Shown here one piece after another: positions 44,934 to 55,630 of a stretch of 64,000 nucleotides of DNA. Within the stretch, counting starts at the first letter, position 1; each line of letters opens with the position of its first letter. The stretch is from Streptacidiphilus anmyonensis. Its GTDB lineage: Bacteria; Actinomycetota; Actinomycetes; Streptomycetales; Streptomycetaceae. A program made the position numbers and the translations under genes. Location of the stretch: positions 1-64,000 of the forward strand of contig NZ_BBPQ01000007.1 of assembly GCF_000787855.1 (NCBI RefSeq). The letters are read 5' to 3'. A model generated the notes under the pieces. It ran no database searches, was not told where the DNA came from, and was given only the letters and a program-made list of their open reading frames with translations.

Positions 44934-44962
44934 AAACTAAAGAACTAATGCGAATTAGTGAA
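44934..44962 (-). promoter_or_regulatory. Leaderless promoter with palindromic operator
   Basis: Reading the minus strand: -35 TTCACT (44962-44957), a 17-nt spacer, -10 TAGTTT (44939-44934), then 7 nt to the A of the ATG. The 16-bp palindrome ACTAATgcgaATTAGT (44944-44959) covers the end of the -35 box and the spacer, a classic repressor position. Confidence 0.75.
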
Positions 44963-44999
44963 GCCTCGTGCATGGCCGGTTGGTGGCGTCGGGATGAAG

Positions 45000-45135
45000 C
45001 CGGGGCGGACCTCGCTCCGCGACTCGGGCGGTACTGCGACTCAGGTGAGGCGGGGCTCAAGCCCGTGCGCGGTGGTGCTGCGACTCAGGCGGTGCCGGCA
45101 TCAGGCGGTACCCGGCTCAGGCGGTGTCGGGGTTC
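45000..45135. repeat. Degenerate gactcaggcggtgc-type repeats around the ArsR stop
   Basis: Several imperfect copies of ctcaggcggt/catcaggcggt follow and cover the ArsR-family stop at 45101; on the minus strand each reads accgcctgag with a TGA inside. Confidence 0.6.
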
Positions 45136-45535
45136 CGGCGGTGCCGTCGCCCGCCTCGGGCGTTCCGCTCCCGGGTGCGGGCCGGAGCTGGTCGAGGACC
45201 GGTGCCAGGTGAGGGGCCGTGAGCGCGTAGCGCACGATGCGGCCGTCCTTCGTGCCGGCGACGACGCCCGCCGTGCGCAGCAGGCGCAGGATCTGGGAGA
45301 CGGCCGGGTCGGCGATGCCGGTCGCCGTCGCGAGGTCGGTGACGGCGATCGGTCCCGCGTGGTGCAGAGCCAGCAGCACGGCGAGGCGGTGGGGCTCGCC
45401 GAGCAGGGCGAAGCGGTCGGCCCAGGCGGCGAGACGGTCGGCGTCGCCGATGCTCTCGATGGCGGCGCACACCGTGTGGCCGTCGATGACCCTGCGGTCG
45501 GCCCGCTCGGCGGGAACACGATGCATGCGGGCCAT
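45101..45535 (-). CDS. ArsR-family winged-helix regulator
   Basis: 144 residues from ATG 45535 (ATG 45526 also possible). The winged helix reads DRFALLGEPHRLAVLLALHHAGPIAVTDLATATGIADPAVSQILRLLRTAGVVAGTKDGRIVRYALTAPHLAPVLDQL. The classical ELCVCDL metal motif is missing; only a few His could bind metal, so it may be a non-metal or nickel/cobalt-type sensor. A Pro/Thr/Gly-rich tail of repeats ends it. Ends 34 bp downstream of the ECF sigma gene, same strand. Confidence 0.85.
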   Translation of the reverse strand: MARMHRVPAERADRRVIDGHTVCAAIESIGDADRLAAWADRFALLGEPHRLAVLLALHHAGPIAVTDLATATGIADPAVSQILRLLRTAGVVAGTKDGRIVRYALTAPHLAPVLDQLRPAPGSGTPEAGDGTAGTPTPPEPGTA

Positions 45536-45569
45536 TGTGGCCTGCCGCGCCGGGTGCCCGTCGCGCTGC

Positions 45570-46607
45570 TCAGCCCATCGTGGCGGGCAGTCCGAACAGC
45601 GGGAACAGACCGGGGTCGAGAAACGAGGTGATCGCGGCGATCCGGTCCTCGCGCAGGTCCAGGACCGCGACGGCCCACGCGTCATGGGGGAGTGCGGGGT
45701 CGACGCCGAGGTAGAACGCGACGGCGGCTTGGCCGTTCGCGCCGGTCACCTGGTACCGCCAGCTCGGACATCGGGTGATCGGCACCTGCACGGCGAAGTC
45801 GAGGACCGCGTCGACGCCCTGGTACCAGTGCGGCAGCGGCGGCATCGACCAGGTGACGTCCTCGGTGAGCAGGGCGATCAGGGCCCGGGTGTCGCCGCGC
45901 TCCAACGCGCCGGCGAATCCGGCCGCGAGGGCCCGCGCCGCAGGGTCGCCGATCGAACGCAGCGTCTGCTGCTGGGTGCGGTCGGGAAGCCGCGACGCGA
46001 GGACGCGACGGGCGCGGGCGAGGGCGGAGTTCACCGAGGCGGTGGAGGTGTCCATCATGGCGGCGATCTCGGCCGCCGGGTAGCCGAGGACGTCGAACAG
46101 CAGCAGCGCCGCCCGCTGGTTGCCCGGCAGATGCTGGCACGCGGCCAGGAACGCCAGCTCGACGCCCTCGCGCTGCTCGTAGCGGGCCTCCGGCCCGGCG
46201 GGTCCCGTCGCGTCGCCGGGGAGAGCGGCGTCGGGGTAGGGTCCGAGCCAGGCGATGTCGGTGCGTGGAAGCTGGTCGAGCACGGCGTGTTCGCTCGACG
46301 GGCCCAGATCCACCGGCAGCGCCCGCCTGGAGCGGGCGTCCACGGCGTCCAGGCAGACGCGGGTGGCCACGGTGTAGAGCCAGGTGCGCAGGGTGCTGCG
46401 GCCCTCGAAGCGGGCCAGCCCGCGCCAGGCGCGGACCAGCGTCTCCTGGAGCGCGTCGTCGGCGTCGTGGACCGAGGCGAGCATCCGGTAGCAGTGGACG
46501 TGCAGCTCCCGGCGCAGCGGCGTCACCAGGCGGGTGAACGCGGCGTCGTCCCCGTGCCGGGCACGGGCCAGGTCGGCGTCCGGGGTGTCGGAGGAAAACT
46601 CGTCCAT
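45570..46607 (-). CDS. ECF sigma factor with SnoaL-like C-terminal domain (SigX5/TIGR02960 type)
   Basis: 345 residues from ATG 46607. Sigma region 2 spans about 15-90 (ELHVHCYRMLASVHDADDALQETLVRAWRGLARFEGRSTLRTWLYTVATRVCLDAV), region 4 about 150-205 (LPGNQRAALLLFDVLGYPAAEIAAMMDTSTASVNSALARARRVL), and an NTF2/SnoaL domain about 215-345. In this group the extra domain is thought to tune sigma activity without a conventional anti-sigma factor. Divergent from a mycothiol-dependent-enzyme-like gene that may be its target. Confidence 0.9.
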   Translation of the reverse strand: MDEFSSDTPDADLARARHGDDAAFTRLVTPLRRELHVHCYRMLASVHDADDALQETLVRAWRGLARFEGRSTLRTWLYTVATRVCLDAVDARSRRALPVDLGPSSEHAVLDQLPRTDIAWLGPYPDAALPGDATGPAGPEARYEQREGVELAFLAACQHLPGNQRAALLLFDVLGYPAAEIAAMMDTSTASVNSALARARRVLASRLPDRTQQQTLRSIGDPAARALAAGFAGALERGDTRALIALLTEDVTWSMPPLPHWYQGVDAVLDFAVQVPITRCPSWRYQVTGANGQAAVAFYLGVDPALPHDAWAVAVLDLREDRIAAITSFLDPGLFPLFGLPATMG

Positions 46608-46680
46608 GAGCGACGATTCTGCTCCACCACGGCAGTCTCACCCGTGAACGCCCACGACCGAGCAGAGGAGCATCGCCCGT

Positions 46681-47391
46681 ATGACACCGCAGACACCGCA
46701 GACACCGCAGGCACAGCCCACACCGCCGACTCCGCCGACGCCGACCGCGGACCGCCGAGCCGCGCCCGTGGACTGGTCCCTGATCCACGCCGAACGGGCC
46801 GCCCTGGCCGCCGACCTCGCGGGGCTGACCGACGAGCGGTGGGCCACCCCGTCGCTGTGCGACGGGCTCAGCGTCCGCGAGGTGCTCGCCCATCTGACGG
46901 CCGGGGCCACGCTCAACCCCGTGCGGTGGATGGCCGGGGTGATCCGCTGCCGTTTCGACTTCGACCGGCAGGTCGCCGTGCGGCTGGCCGAGCAGATGGG
47001 CGCCACCCCGGCGGACACGCTCGCGCGGTTCCGCGGGGCCGTCGCGAGCACGACCAAGCCGCCGCTGCCGAAGGCGGCGATGCTCGGCGAGACGGTCGTG
47101 CACGGGGAGGACATCCGCCGTCCGCTCGGTGTCCGGCGTGATTACCCCGTGGCCACCCTGACCGCGTTGGCCGCCTACTACCAGGGCTCCGACCTGCCCG
47201 TCATGTCCAAGAGGCGTGCCCACGGCCTGCGGCTGACGGCCACCGACGGCCCGTTCGCCGCCGGTGACGGGCCCCTGGTGTCCGGCACCACGCTGGCCCT
47301 CGTCATGGCGATGGCCGGCCGCGCGCGGTACTGCGACGAACTCGACGGCGAGGGCGTCGCCGTGCTGCGCCGGCGGCAGGCGATGACCTGA
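46681..47391 (+). CDS. DinB-like, maleylpyruvate-isomerase-family protein
   Basis: 236 residues from ATG 46681 (GAGGAG upstream). The N-terminus is a low-complexity PQTPQTPQ/TPPTPPTP tract encoded by short DNA repeats. The fold then follows LIHAERAALAADLAGLTDERWATPSLCDGLSVREVLAHLTAG, with VVHGEDIRRPLG providing the second metal-binding His. This is the mycothiol-dependent maleylpyruvate isomerase/DinB superfamily of actinobacteria. Substrate unknown. Divergent from the ECF sigma gene. Confidence 0.84.
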   Translation: MTPQTPQTPQAQPTPPTPPTPTADRRAAPVDWSLIHAERAALAADLAGLTDERWATPSLCDGLSVREVLAHLTAGATLNPVRWMAGVIRCRFDFDRQVAVRLAEQMGATPADTLARFRGAVASTTKPPLPKAAMLGETVVHGEDIRRPLGVRRDYPVATLTALAAYYQGSDLPVMSKRRAHGLRLTATDGPFAAGDGPLVSGTTLALVMAMAGRARYCDELDGEGVAVLRRRQAMT

Positions 47392-47426
47392 CGGCCCGAA
47401 GGGCGTCCGCTGCGCGGCCGGCGGCG

Positions 47427-48188
47427 TCAGCCCTCCGTGCGCCGCAGCAGGTAGGTGTCCATGATCCATCCCTTGGCGTCGCGGGCCTCCTGGCGAAGCC
47501 GGGCGATCTCTTCGGCCTTGTCGGCCAGAGGGCCGGAGACCAGGATCTCGTCCGGGGTGCCGAGGTACGCGCCGTAGTGGATGTGGACGCCCTCGGGGTC
47601 GATCCCGGCGAAGGCGCCCCGGCCGTCGAGCATCACCACCGCGTCCTCCGCTCCGGGCGGGAAGCCCTCGGCGGCCAGGCGGCGGCCGGTGGTGATGCGG
47701 ACCGGCCGTCCGACGCGGTTCAGCGTGGTCCGGTGGCGCGCCGCCAGCACGGAGACGCTGCTGACGCCCGGGACGACGTCGTAGCTGAACTCCGTGCGGC
47801 CCTGCGCCAGGATCTCGTCGAGGACCGCCGTGATGCTGTCGTACAGGCAGGGATCGCCCCAGACCAGCAGCGCGCCCGTGCCGTCCGGCCCGACGTGCTC
47901 GGTGATCAGGCTCTCGACCAGCTCGGAGCGGCGGCGGCGCCAGTCGTCGACCGCCTCCCGGTAGGCCGGGGTGGTGCGGTCGCGCTCGGCGTCCGGGATC
48001 TGGACGACGCGGTGGCCGGGCCGGGCGTGCTCCTCGATCATGCGCAGCCGGAGCTCGACGAGCTCCTGGCGCTGCTCGTTCTTGTCGAGGAGGAGGAAGA
48101 CCTCGGTGCGGGCGAAGGCCTTGACCGCCTGGAGGGTGAGGTGGTCGGGGTCGCCCGCGCCGATGCCGATGACGTTGATGTGCCGCAT
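47427..48188 (-). CDS. cobF: Precorrin-6A synthase (deacetylating)
   Basis: 253 residues from ATG 48188. A tetrapyrrole methylase: VIGIGAGDPDHLTLQAVKAF, LVWGDPCLYDS, VVPGVSSVSVLAARHRTTLNRVGRPVRITTGR. CobF uses S-adenosylmethionine to methylate C1 of precorrin-5 and loses acetate, in the aerobic cobalamin pathway. It ends the mut-meaB-cob gene run, 30 bp after cobK. Confidence 0.93.
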   Translation of the reverse strand: MRHINVIGIGAGDPDHLTLQAVKAFARTEVFLLLDKNEQRQELVELRLRMIEEHARPGHRVVQIPDAERDRTTPAYREAVDDWRRRRSELVESLITEHVGPDGTGALLVWGDPCLYDSITAVLDEILAQGRTEFSYDVVPGVSSVSVLAARHRTTLNRVGRPVRITTGRRLAAEGFPPGAEDAVVMLDGRGAFAGIDPEGVHIHYGAYLGTPDEILVSGPLADKAEEIARLRQEARDAKGWIMDTYLLRRTEG

Positions 48189-48218
48189 GCGTCGATTCTT
48201 TCTGAAGGCGCGGGAAGG

Positions 48219-49022
48219 CTAGGACGGCGGGGTGGCCGTGGCGGCGAGCCAGGCCAGCGCCTGCGGGACGTCGGCGGCCCGCGGCACGCCGGGCGGCGCG
48301 GGGGGCCGTGTCACCACGACGACCGGCAGGCCCAACTGCCTGGCGGCGGTGAGCTTGGGGGCGGTGGCCGCGCCGCCGCTGTCCTTGGTGACCAGCACGT
48401 CGATCCGGTGCCGCCGCAGCAGCGCGAGCTCCGCGTCGAGGGTGAACGGGCCGCGGTCCAGCAGGATGTCGACGTGTCGCGGCAGCGGCGCGTCGGGCGG
48501 GTCGACCGAGCGGACCAGGAACCGGAGCCGGTCCAGCGCGGGCAGCCGGTCCGGACCCGTGAAGGGGCCGAGATCCTTGCGGCCGGTGGTGAGGAGGACC
48601 CGGCAGCCCAACTCCGGCAGCAGGGCGGCCGCTTCGGACAGTGACGCCACCGGGTGCCAGCGGTCGCCCGCGACGCGTCGCCAGCCCGGACGGCGCAGCA
48701 CCAGCAGCGGAACTCCGGCGTCGGCCGCCGCCTGCGCGGCATTGGCGCTGATGCCCGTGGCGAAGGGATGGGTGGCGTCGACGACCGCCGCCACCTCTTC
48801 CGCGCGGAGCCAGGCGGCGAGCCCGAGGGCCCCGCCGAACCCGCCCGTGCGCACCTCCCCGTCGGGCAGGCGGGGCTGCTCCACCCGCCCCGCCAGTGAC
48901 GTGGTCACCCGTACGGCCGCCGCCGGGTCGGCCGCGAGGGCCGCCGCCAGCATCCGTGCCTCGGTGGTGCCGCCGAGGATCAGCACATGACGCCGCGTCA
49001 GCTCAGGGCGGTCCTCGCGCAT
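48219..49022 (-). CDS. cobK: Precorrin-6A reductase
   Basis: 267 residues from ATG 49022. HVLILGGTTEARMLAAAL at the start, ATHPFATGISANAAQAA, LLTTGRKDLGPF and VTKDSGG are family hallmarks. NADPH-dependent reduction of precorrin-6A, the step following CobF. Its ATG shares one base with the meaB stop (TGATG), so translation is coupled to meaB. Confidence 0.93.
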   Translation of the reverse strand: MREDRPELTRRHVLILGGTTEARMLAAALAADPAAAVRVTTSLAGRVEQPRLPDGEVRTGGFGGALGLAAWLRAEEVAAVVDATHPFATGISANAAQAAADAGVPLLVLRRPGWRRVAGDRWHPVASLSEAAALLPELGCRVLLTTGRKDLGPFTGPDRLPALDRLRFLVRSVDPPDAPLPRHVDILLDRGPFTLDAELALLRRHRIDVLVTKDSGGAATAPKLTAARQLGLPVVVVTRPPAPPGVPRAADVPQALAWLAATATPPS

Positions 49023-50056
49023 CAGCTCGCGCCGGGCTCGGCGGCCTGTGCCGAGCCGGGCGCGGAGCCGTGGTCGGAGCCGTGGTCGAAGGCGTGCAGG
49101 ATGCGCTCCGCCGCGAGGGTCGCCGTCAGTTCGCCGCCGCGGACCCGGGCTTCGAGTTCCGGGGCGAGCGCACGGACGACCGGATGGTTGTCGAGGCGGC
49201 CGAGGATCTCGTCGCGGACCATGGTCCAGGCCCACTCGACCTGCTGGTCGCGGCGCTTGGCGGTGAGGCGGCCGGTGGACTCCAGCAGCGTCCGGTGCTG
49301 TTCGAGCCGCTCCCAGACCGTGTCGAGCCCGGCCGACTCGCGCGCGCTGCAGCTGAGGACCGGAGGGGTCCACGCGGCGTCGACGGGGTGCATCAGCCGC
49401 AGTGCGCCCGCGAGTTCGCGGGCGGCGGCGCGGGCGTCGCGCTCGTGCGGACCGTCGGCCTTGTTGACGGCGATGACGTCGGCCAGCTCCAGCACGCCCT
49501 TCTTGATGCCCTGGAGCTGGTCGCCGGTGCGGGCGAGGGAGAGCAGCAGGAAGGAGTCGACCATCCCGGCGACGGCGGTCTCCGACTGGCCGACGCCGAC
49601 GGTCTCGACCAGCACGACGTCGTAGCCCGCCGCCTCCATCACCACCATGGACTCACGCGTGGCCTTGGCGACCCCGCCGAGCGTGCCGGCGCTGGGGGAG
49701 GGCCGCACGAAGGCGGCCGGGTCGACGGACAGGCGCTCCATCCGGGTCTTGTCGCCCAGGATGGAGCCGCCGGTCCGGGTCGAGGAGGGGTCGACGGCGA
49801 GCACCGCGACCCGGTGGCCGAGGCCCGTGAGCATCGTCCCGAAGGCGTCGATGAACGTCGACTTGCCCACCCCGGGCACGCCGCTGATGCCGATCCGCCG
49901 AGCCCGGCCCGCGTGCGGCAGCAGCTGCGTCAGCAACTGCTGGGCCAGGACGCGGTGGTCGGCGCGGGTGGACTCGACGAGCGTGACGGCGCGGGCGATG
50001 AACGCCCGCTTCCCGTCGAGCACACCCTTGGTGTACGCGTCCAGGTCGATGCGCAT
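49022..50056 (-). CDS. meaB: MeaB-type GTPase of methylmalonyl-CoA mutase
   Basis: 344 residues from ATG 50056. A G3E P-loop GTPase: Walker A GVPGVGKST (about residue 60), Walker B region VAVLAVDPSSTRTGGSILGDKTRM, LVETVGVGQSE, base recognition NKADG. MeaB gates loading of adenosylcobalamin into the mutase and removes damaged cofactor. 6 bp after mutB and coupled to cobK. Confidence 0.95.
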   Translation of the reverse strand: MRIDLDAYTKGVLDGKRAFIARAVTLVESTRADHRVLAQQLLTQLLPHAGRARRIGISGVPGVGKSTFIDAFGTMLTGLGHRVAVLAVDPSSTRTGGSILGDKTRMERLSVDPAAFVRPSPSAGTLGGVAKATRESMVVMEAAGYDVVLVETVGVGQSETAVAGMVDSFLLLSLARTGDQLQGIKKGVLELADVIAVNKADGPHERDARAAARELAGALRLMHPVDAAWTPPVLSCSARESAGLDTVWERLEQHRTLLESTGRLTAKRRDQQVEWAWTMVRDEILGRLDNHPVVRALAPELEARVRGGELTATLAAERILHAFDHGSDHGSAPGSAQAAEPGAS

Positions 50057-50062
50057 CCGCGG

Positions 50063-52278
<2,216 letters not shown>

Positions 52279-52282
<4 letters not shown>

Positions 52283-54201
52283 GCCGGGGCTCCGATGAGG
52301 TCGAGGGCGGAGGAGAGGACGGCCGGCGCGTCGCAGCCGGCGAAGACGTAGGCGTCGACGTGCGCGTACTCGGCGGGCCGGCCCGCGAGGAGGACGCGGG
52401 TCGCGCCCGCGGCGTGCAGCGCCTCGGCGACGGCCTCGGCCTGCTCCGCGTACAGCTCGTCACTGGAGCAGAGGCACGCGACCACGGCGCCGGAGGCGGC
52501 GAACGCCTCGGCCGCGGTCGCCGCGTCCACGGACAGCGGGTCGTGGACCGGCTCGATGCCGCCGGCCTGGAACAGGTTGGCGGCGAACGTCGCGCGCGGG
52601 GTGTGCGCCGCCGCCGGGCCGAGCGCGGCGAGGAAGACCCGGGGGCGGGTTCCGGTGGCGGCGAGGTGCGCGTCGGAACGGGCGCGCAGCGCCTCGTACG
52701 CCTCGTCGCGGCGCACCTGCGGCAGGCCCTCGCCGGCCTCGGTGCGCCGCCCGAGCGGACGGACGCCGACCGCGACCGCCTCCTCGCGGACGACGGGCTT
52801 CTCGGCCAGGTTCGGGAACTCGCTGACGCCGGTGACCGGCTCCTTGCGGCGCGCGAGCTTCCTGCCGCGCTCCGCCCAGGTGGCGGCGATCCGGTCGCCC
52901 ACCAGGCCGGAGCGCAGGGCGGCCTCCTGGCCGCCCGCGCGCTCCAGCGCCTGGAAGAACCCCCAGGCGGCGTGGGCGAGTTCGTCGGTCAGCCGCTCCA
53001 CGTACCAGGAGCCGCCCGCCGGGTCGGCGACCCGGCCCAGGTGCGACTCCTCCAGCAGGATGGTCGAGGTGTTGCGGGCGATCCGGCGTGCGAACGCGTC
53101 GGGCTGCCCGAGGTCGTGGTCGAAGGGCAGCACCGTCACCGCGTCCGCACCGCCGACACCGGCCGCGAGGCAGGCGATGGTGGTGCGCAGCATGTTCACG
53201 TAGGGGTCGCGCCGCGTCATCATCACCGGCGAGGTCACCGCGTGCTGGACCTGGGCTGCGGCGGACCCGGCGCCGCGGCCCTCGGCGCCGCGGACCTCTG
53301 CGCCGGAGACGTCGACACCGGAGACCTCGGCGACACGGGACCACAGGCGGCGCGCGGCCCTCAGCTTCGCCACCGTCAGGAACTGGTCGGCCGTGGCCGC
53401 GTAGCGGAACTCCAGCTGGCGGCAGGCCGCGTCCACGGACAGCCCCGCGTCGGTGAGCAGGCGCAGGTAGGCGACACCGGTCGCCAGGGAGGCGCCCAGC
53501 TCCTCGGCCGCGGACGCGCCGGCCTCGTGGTAGGGCAGCGCGTCCACCGTCAGCGCCCGGATGCCGGGGTGGTCCCGCGCGCAGAGCCGGGCCAGTTCCA
53601 CGGCCTCGGCGGTGTCCGCCGGTGCTCCGGTCCGCGCGGCGAGCCCGAGCGGGTCCGCGCCGAGGTTGCCCCGGGCGGCCTCCCGGGCCACGCCCCTGGC
53701 CTCGTAGATCCGCAGCAGCTCCCGCGCGGCGGCGCCGGTCTCGGGGCCCGCGTCGAGCACGACGGGGGCGAGGTCGAGGTAGACGCCGTCCAGCGTGCGG
53801 GCCAGGTCGGCCACGGCGACGCCGGATCCGCCGACGGCCAGCCACAGGGAGGTGACGCCGTTCTCCAGATCGGCGAGCACGGCCTCGTTGGCGCGGTCCG
53901 CCTCCGCCCGCTCGTGGCGCTGCCGCACGTCCCAGCCGCTGCTCGCCGGTCGGCCGCCGCGCACGTAGGGTGCGAACCCCGGGTAGCCGACAGCCGGGAC
54001 GGCCGCGTCGGCGGCGGTGTGGAGCGGACCGACGACGAGCCCGTCCTCCAGCGCCGTGGCCAGCGCCTGCTCGGCCTCCGGTCCGGTCAGGTCCTTGCCT
54101 GACTTGCGCAGCACGCCCGCCACCAGGCTCTGCCAGTGGCTGTGGGAGGCGTCCGGGAACTCGGAAGCGAGCGAGAGCTCGTCGTCAGGCAGGACCGTCA
54201 T
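52279..54201 (-). CDS. mutA: Methylmalonyl-CoA mutase small subunit
   Basis: 640 residues from ATG 54201. Related to mutB, but the B12-binding His motif is missing ([27 protein letters not shown]), as expected of the non-catalytic partner. An insert of short repeats, [17 protein letters not shown], lies near residue 300. No ribosome binding site precedes the ATG; a TAGCAT box 6 nt before it suggests a leaderless transcript for the whole mutAB-meaB-cobK-cobF run. Confidence 0.93.
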
Positions 54202-54213
54202 AGCAGGATGCTA
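54202..54213 (-). promoter_or_regulatory. Possible leaderless -10 box of mutA
   Basis: Minus-strand TAGCAT at 54213-54208, 6 nt before the ATG. The -35 is weak. Confidence 0.4.
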
Positions 54214-54327
54214 GGGCAGATCATCTGCGGCTCAGCGCGAGATGAACTGTGATGTATCCCTCTCCGGCACGCGCTGCTCCCGCCTCGCTCCGCGCGGCGT
54301 CGACGAGACTGGTCGACGAGCACCGGC

Positions 54328-54357
54328 GCGGGCCCGGCGCGGGCAGCGTGGGCCCGC
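54328..54357. terminator. 8-bp hairpin downstream of the Old Yellow Enzyme gene
   Basis: GCGGGCCC (54328-54335) pairs with GGGCCCGC (54350-54357), 14-nt loop, 10 bp past the stop at 54367. A second dyad, GTCGAC repeated around 54299-54317, is close by. Confidence 0.5.
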
Positions 54358-54366
54358 CGCGGCCGG

Positions 54367-55548
54367 TCAGTCGAGGTAGCCGCGGACGCCTCCGGCGTAG
54401 TACGTGCTCGGGTCGCCCGGCGCCGGCTCGCGGCCGAGGGCGAATCGCGTCACCAGGTCCGGGTTGGCGATGAAGTGCCGCGCGAAGGAGACCGCGTCGG
54501 CGACGCCCGACGCGACCGCGGCGTTGGCACTCTCCCGGTCGAAGCCGTTGTTCGCGATCAGCGGACCGGCGAACAGGCGGCGGTAGCGGGCCAGCCGGCT
54601 CAGGTCCGGCGCGGCCCGGTCGGCCGTCGATCCCGCTGTCGCCGATCCCAGTGCCGTGGATCCCGGTGCCGTGGATCCCGCTGCCGTCGGGTGCGGTCCG
54701 GGCAGGTCCGGTCCGAGCAGGTGCAGGTAGGCGATCCGGCGGTCGCCCAGCTCCGCCGTCAACTCGTCGTACTCGGGCAGCAGTTCCACGTCGAAGGCGT
54801 ACGGTCCGCCGCTGTTCCAGTACGGCGCCAGCCGCACCCCGACGCGCGGCGCGCCGTCCCAGACCGCAGTCACCGCGTCGAGGACCTCGAACAGGAAGCG
54901 CCGGCGCCGGAACCGGTCCCCGCCGTAGGCGTCCGTGCGCCGGTTCAACCGGGGGCTCAGGAACTGCGGGAGCAGGTACACGCCGTGGGCGGGCAGCTCG
55001 ACGCCGTCGAAGCCCGCCCGGCGGGCGTTCGCCGCCGCCGTCGCGTAGTCCAGGACCGCCTGGGCGATCTCGGCGAGGCTCATCTCGTGCGGGGTGACGG
55101 TCGCCTTCGGCCCGGTCGGCGTGAACACCGTCTGCTCCGGGTTCACCGCGGACGGGCCGCCGGGCAGGCGTCCGTCGTGGTGGTCGGGGTGCGAGACCGC
55201 GCCCGCGTGCCACAGCTGCATCACGATCCGGCCGCCGAGCGCGTGCACGACGTCGGTGACCCGCCGCCACCCGGCCACCTGCTCCTCGCTGTAGATCCCG
55301 GGCACGTTGACCTGTCCGGTCGCCCGCTCGCTCACGAGCGTGCTCTCGGTGACGATCAGGCCGGCCGTCGCCCGCCGCGCGTAGTGGGCGACGTGCAGGT
55401 CGGTGGGCGCCAGCCCGCTGTTCTCGGCCCGCGCCCGGGTGGTCGGCGCCACCACCACGCGGTTGGGCAGCCGCAGGCCGGCGAGGTCGACCGGGCGCAG
55501 CAGGGGTTGGTCCAGGGCGGTGATGGTGGTCGGGGATGTCGTGGGCAT
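54367..55548 (-). CDS. Old Yellow Enzyme-family alkene reductase
   Basis: 393 residues from ATG 55548 (AAGGAA upstream). FMN barrel: RPVDLAGLRLPNRVVVAPTTRARAENSGLAPTDLHVAHYARRATAGLIVTE, active-site VMQLWHAGAVSHPDH, GFDGVELPAHGVYLLPQFLSP, YYAGGVRGY at the end. The usual HGAHGYL motif reads ELPAHGVYLL. It reduces activated C=C bonds with NAD(P)H. A loop near residues 290-310 has been expanded by 15-bp repeats (see 54623-54682). Divergent from a SigJ-like sigma factor. Confidence 0.9.
   Translation of the reverse strand: MPTTSPTTITALDQPLLRPVDLAGLRLPNRVVVAPTTRARAENSGLAPTDLHVAHYARRATAGLIVTESTLVSERATGQVNVPGIYSEEQVAGWRRVTDVVHALGGRIVMQLWHAGAVSHPDHHDGRLPGGPSAVNPEQTVFTPTGPKATVTPHEMSLAEIAQAVLDYATAAANARRAGFDGVELPAHGVYLLPQFLSPRLNRRTDAYGGDRFRRRRFLFEVLDAVTAVWDGAPRVGVRLAPYWNSGGPYAFDVELLPEYDELTAELGDRRIAYLHLLGPDLPGPHPTAAGSTAPGSTALGSATAGSTADRAAPDLSRLARYRRLFAGPLIANNGFDRESANAAVASGVADAVSFARHFIANPDLVTRFALGREPAPGDPSTYYAGGVRGYLD
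54623..54682. repeat. Four in-frame 15-bp tandem repeats inside the OYE gene
   Basis: Units of gccgtggatcccgct type at 54623, 54638, 54653 and 54668 encode the loop motif (A/P/L)GS(T/A)A about four times. No frame is lost. Confidence 0.85.
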
Positions 55549-55630
55549 CGTCGGTTCCTTCCGGTGGCTTCTGGTTCTCGTGGGCCTCGTAGGATCGACG
55601 TGGGGCGCGCGGCGAAGGTGACCGGAGACG

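Noticed and set aside
46681-46760. Pro/Thr repeats at the N-terminus of the DinB-like protein as a cell-wall anchor
   Set aside because: No signal peptide or sorting signal; it looks like a DNA repeat expansion.
54299-54317. GTCGAC repeats as an attachment site
   Set aside because: Only a 6-bp dyad with no integrase or tRNA gene near; a terminator part is simpler.
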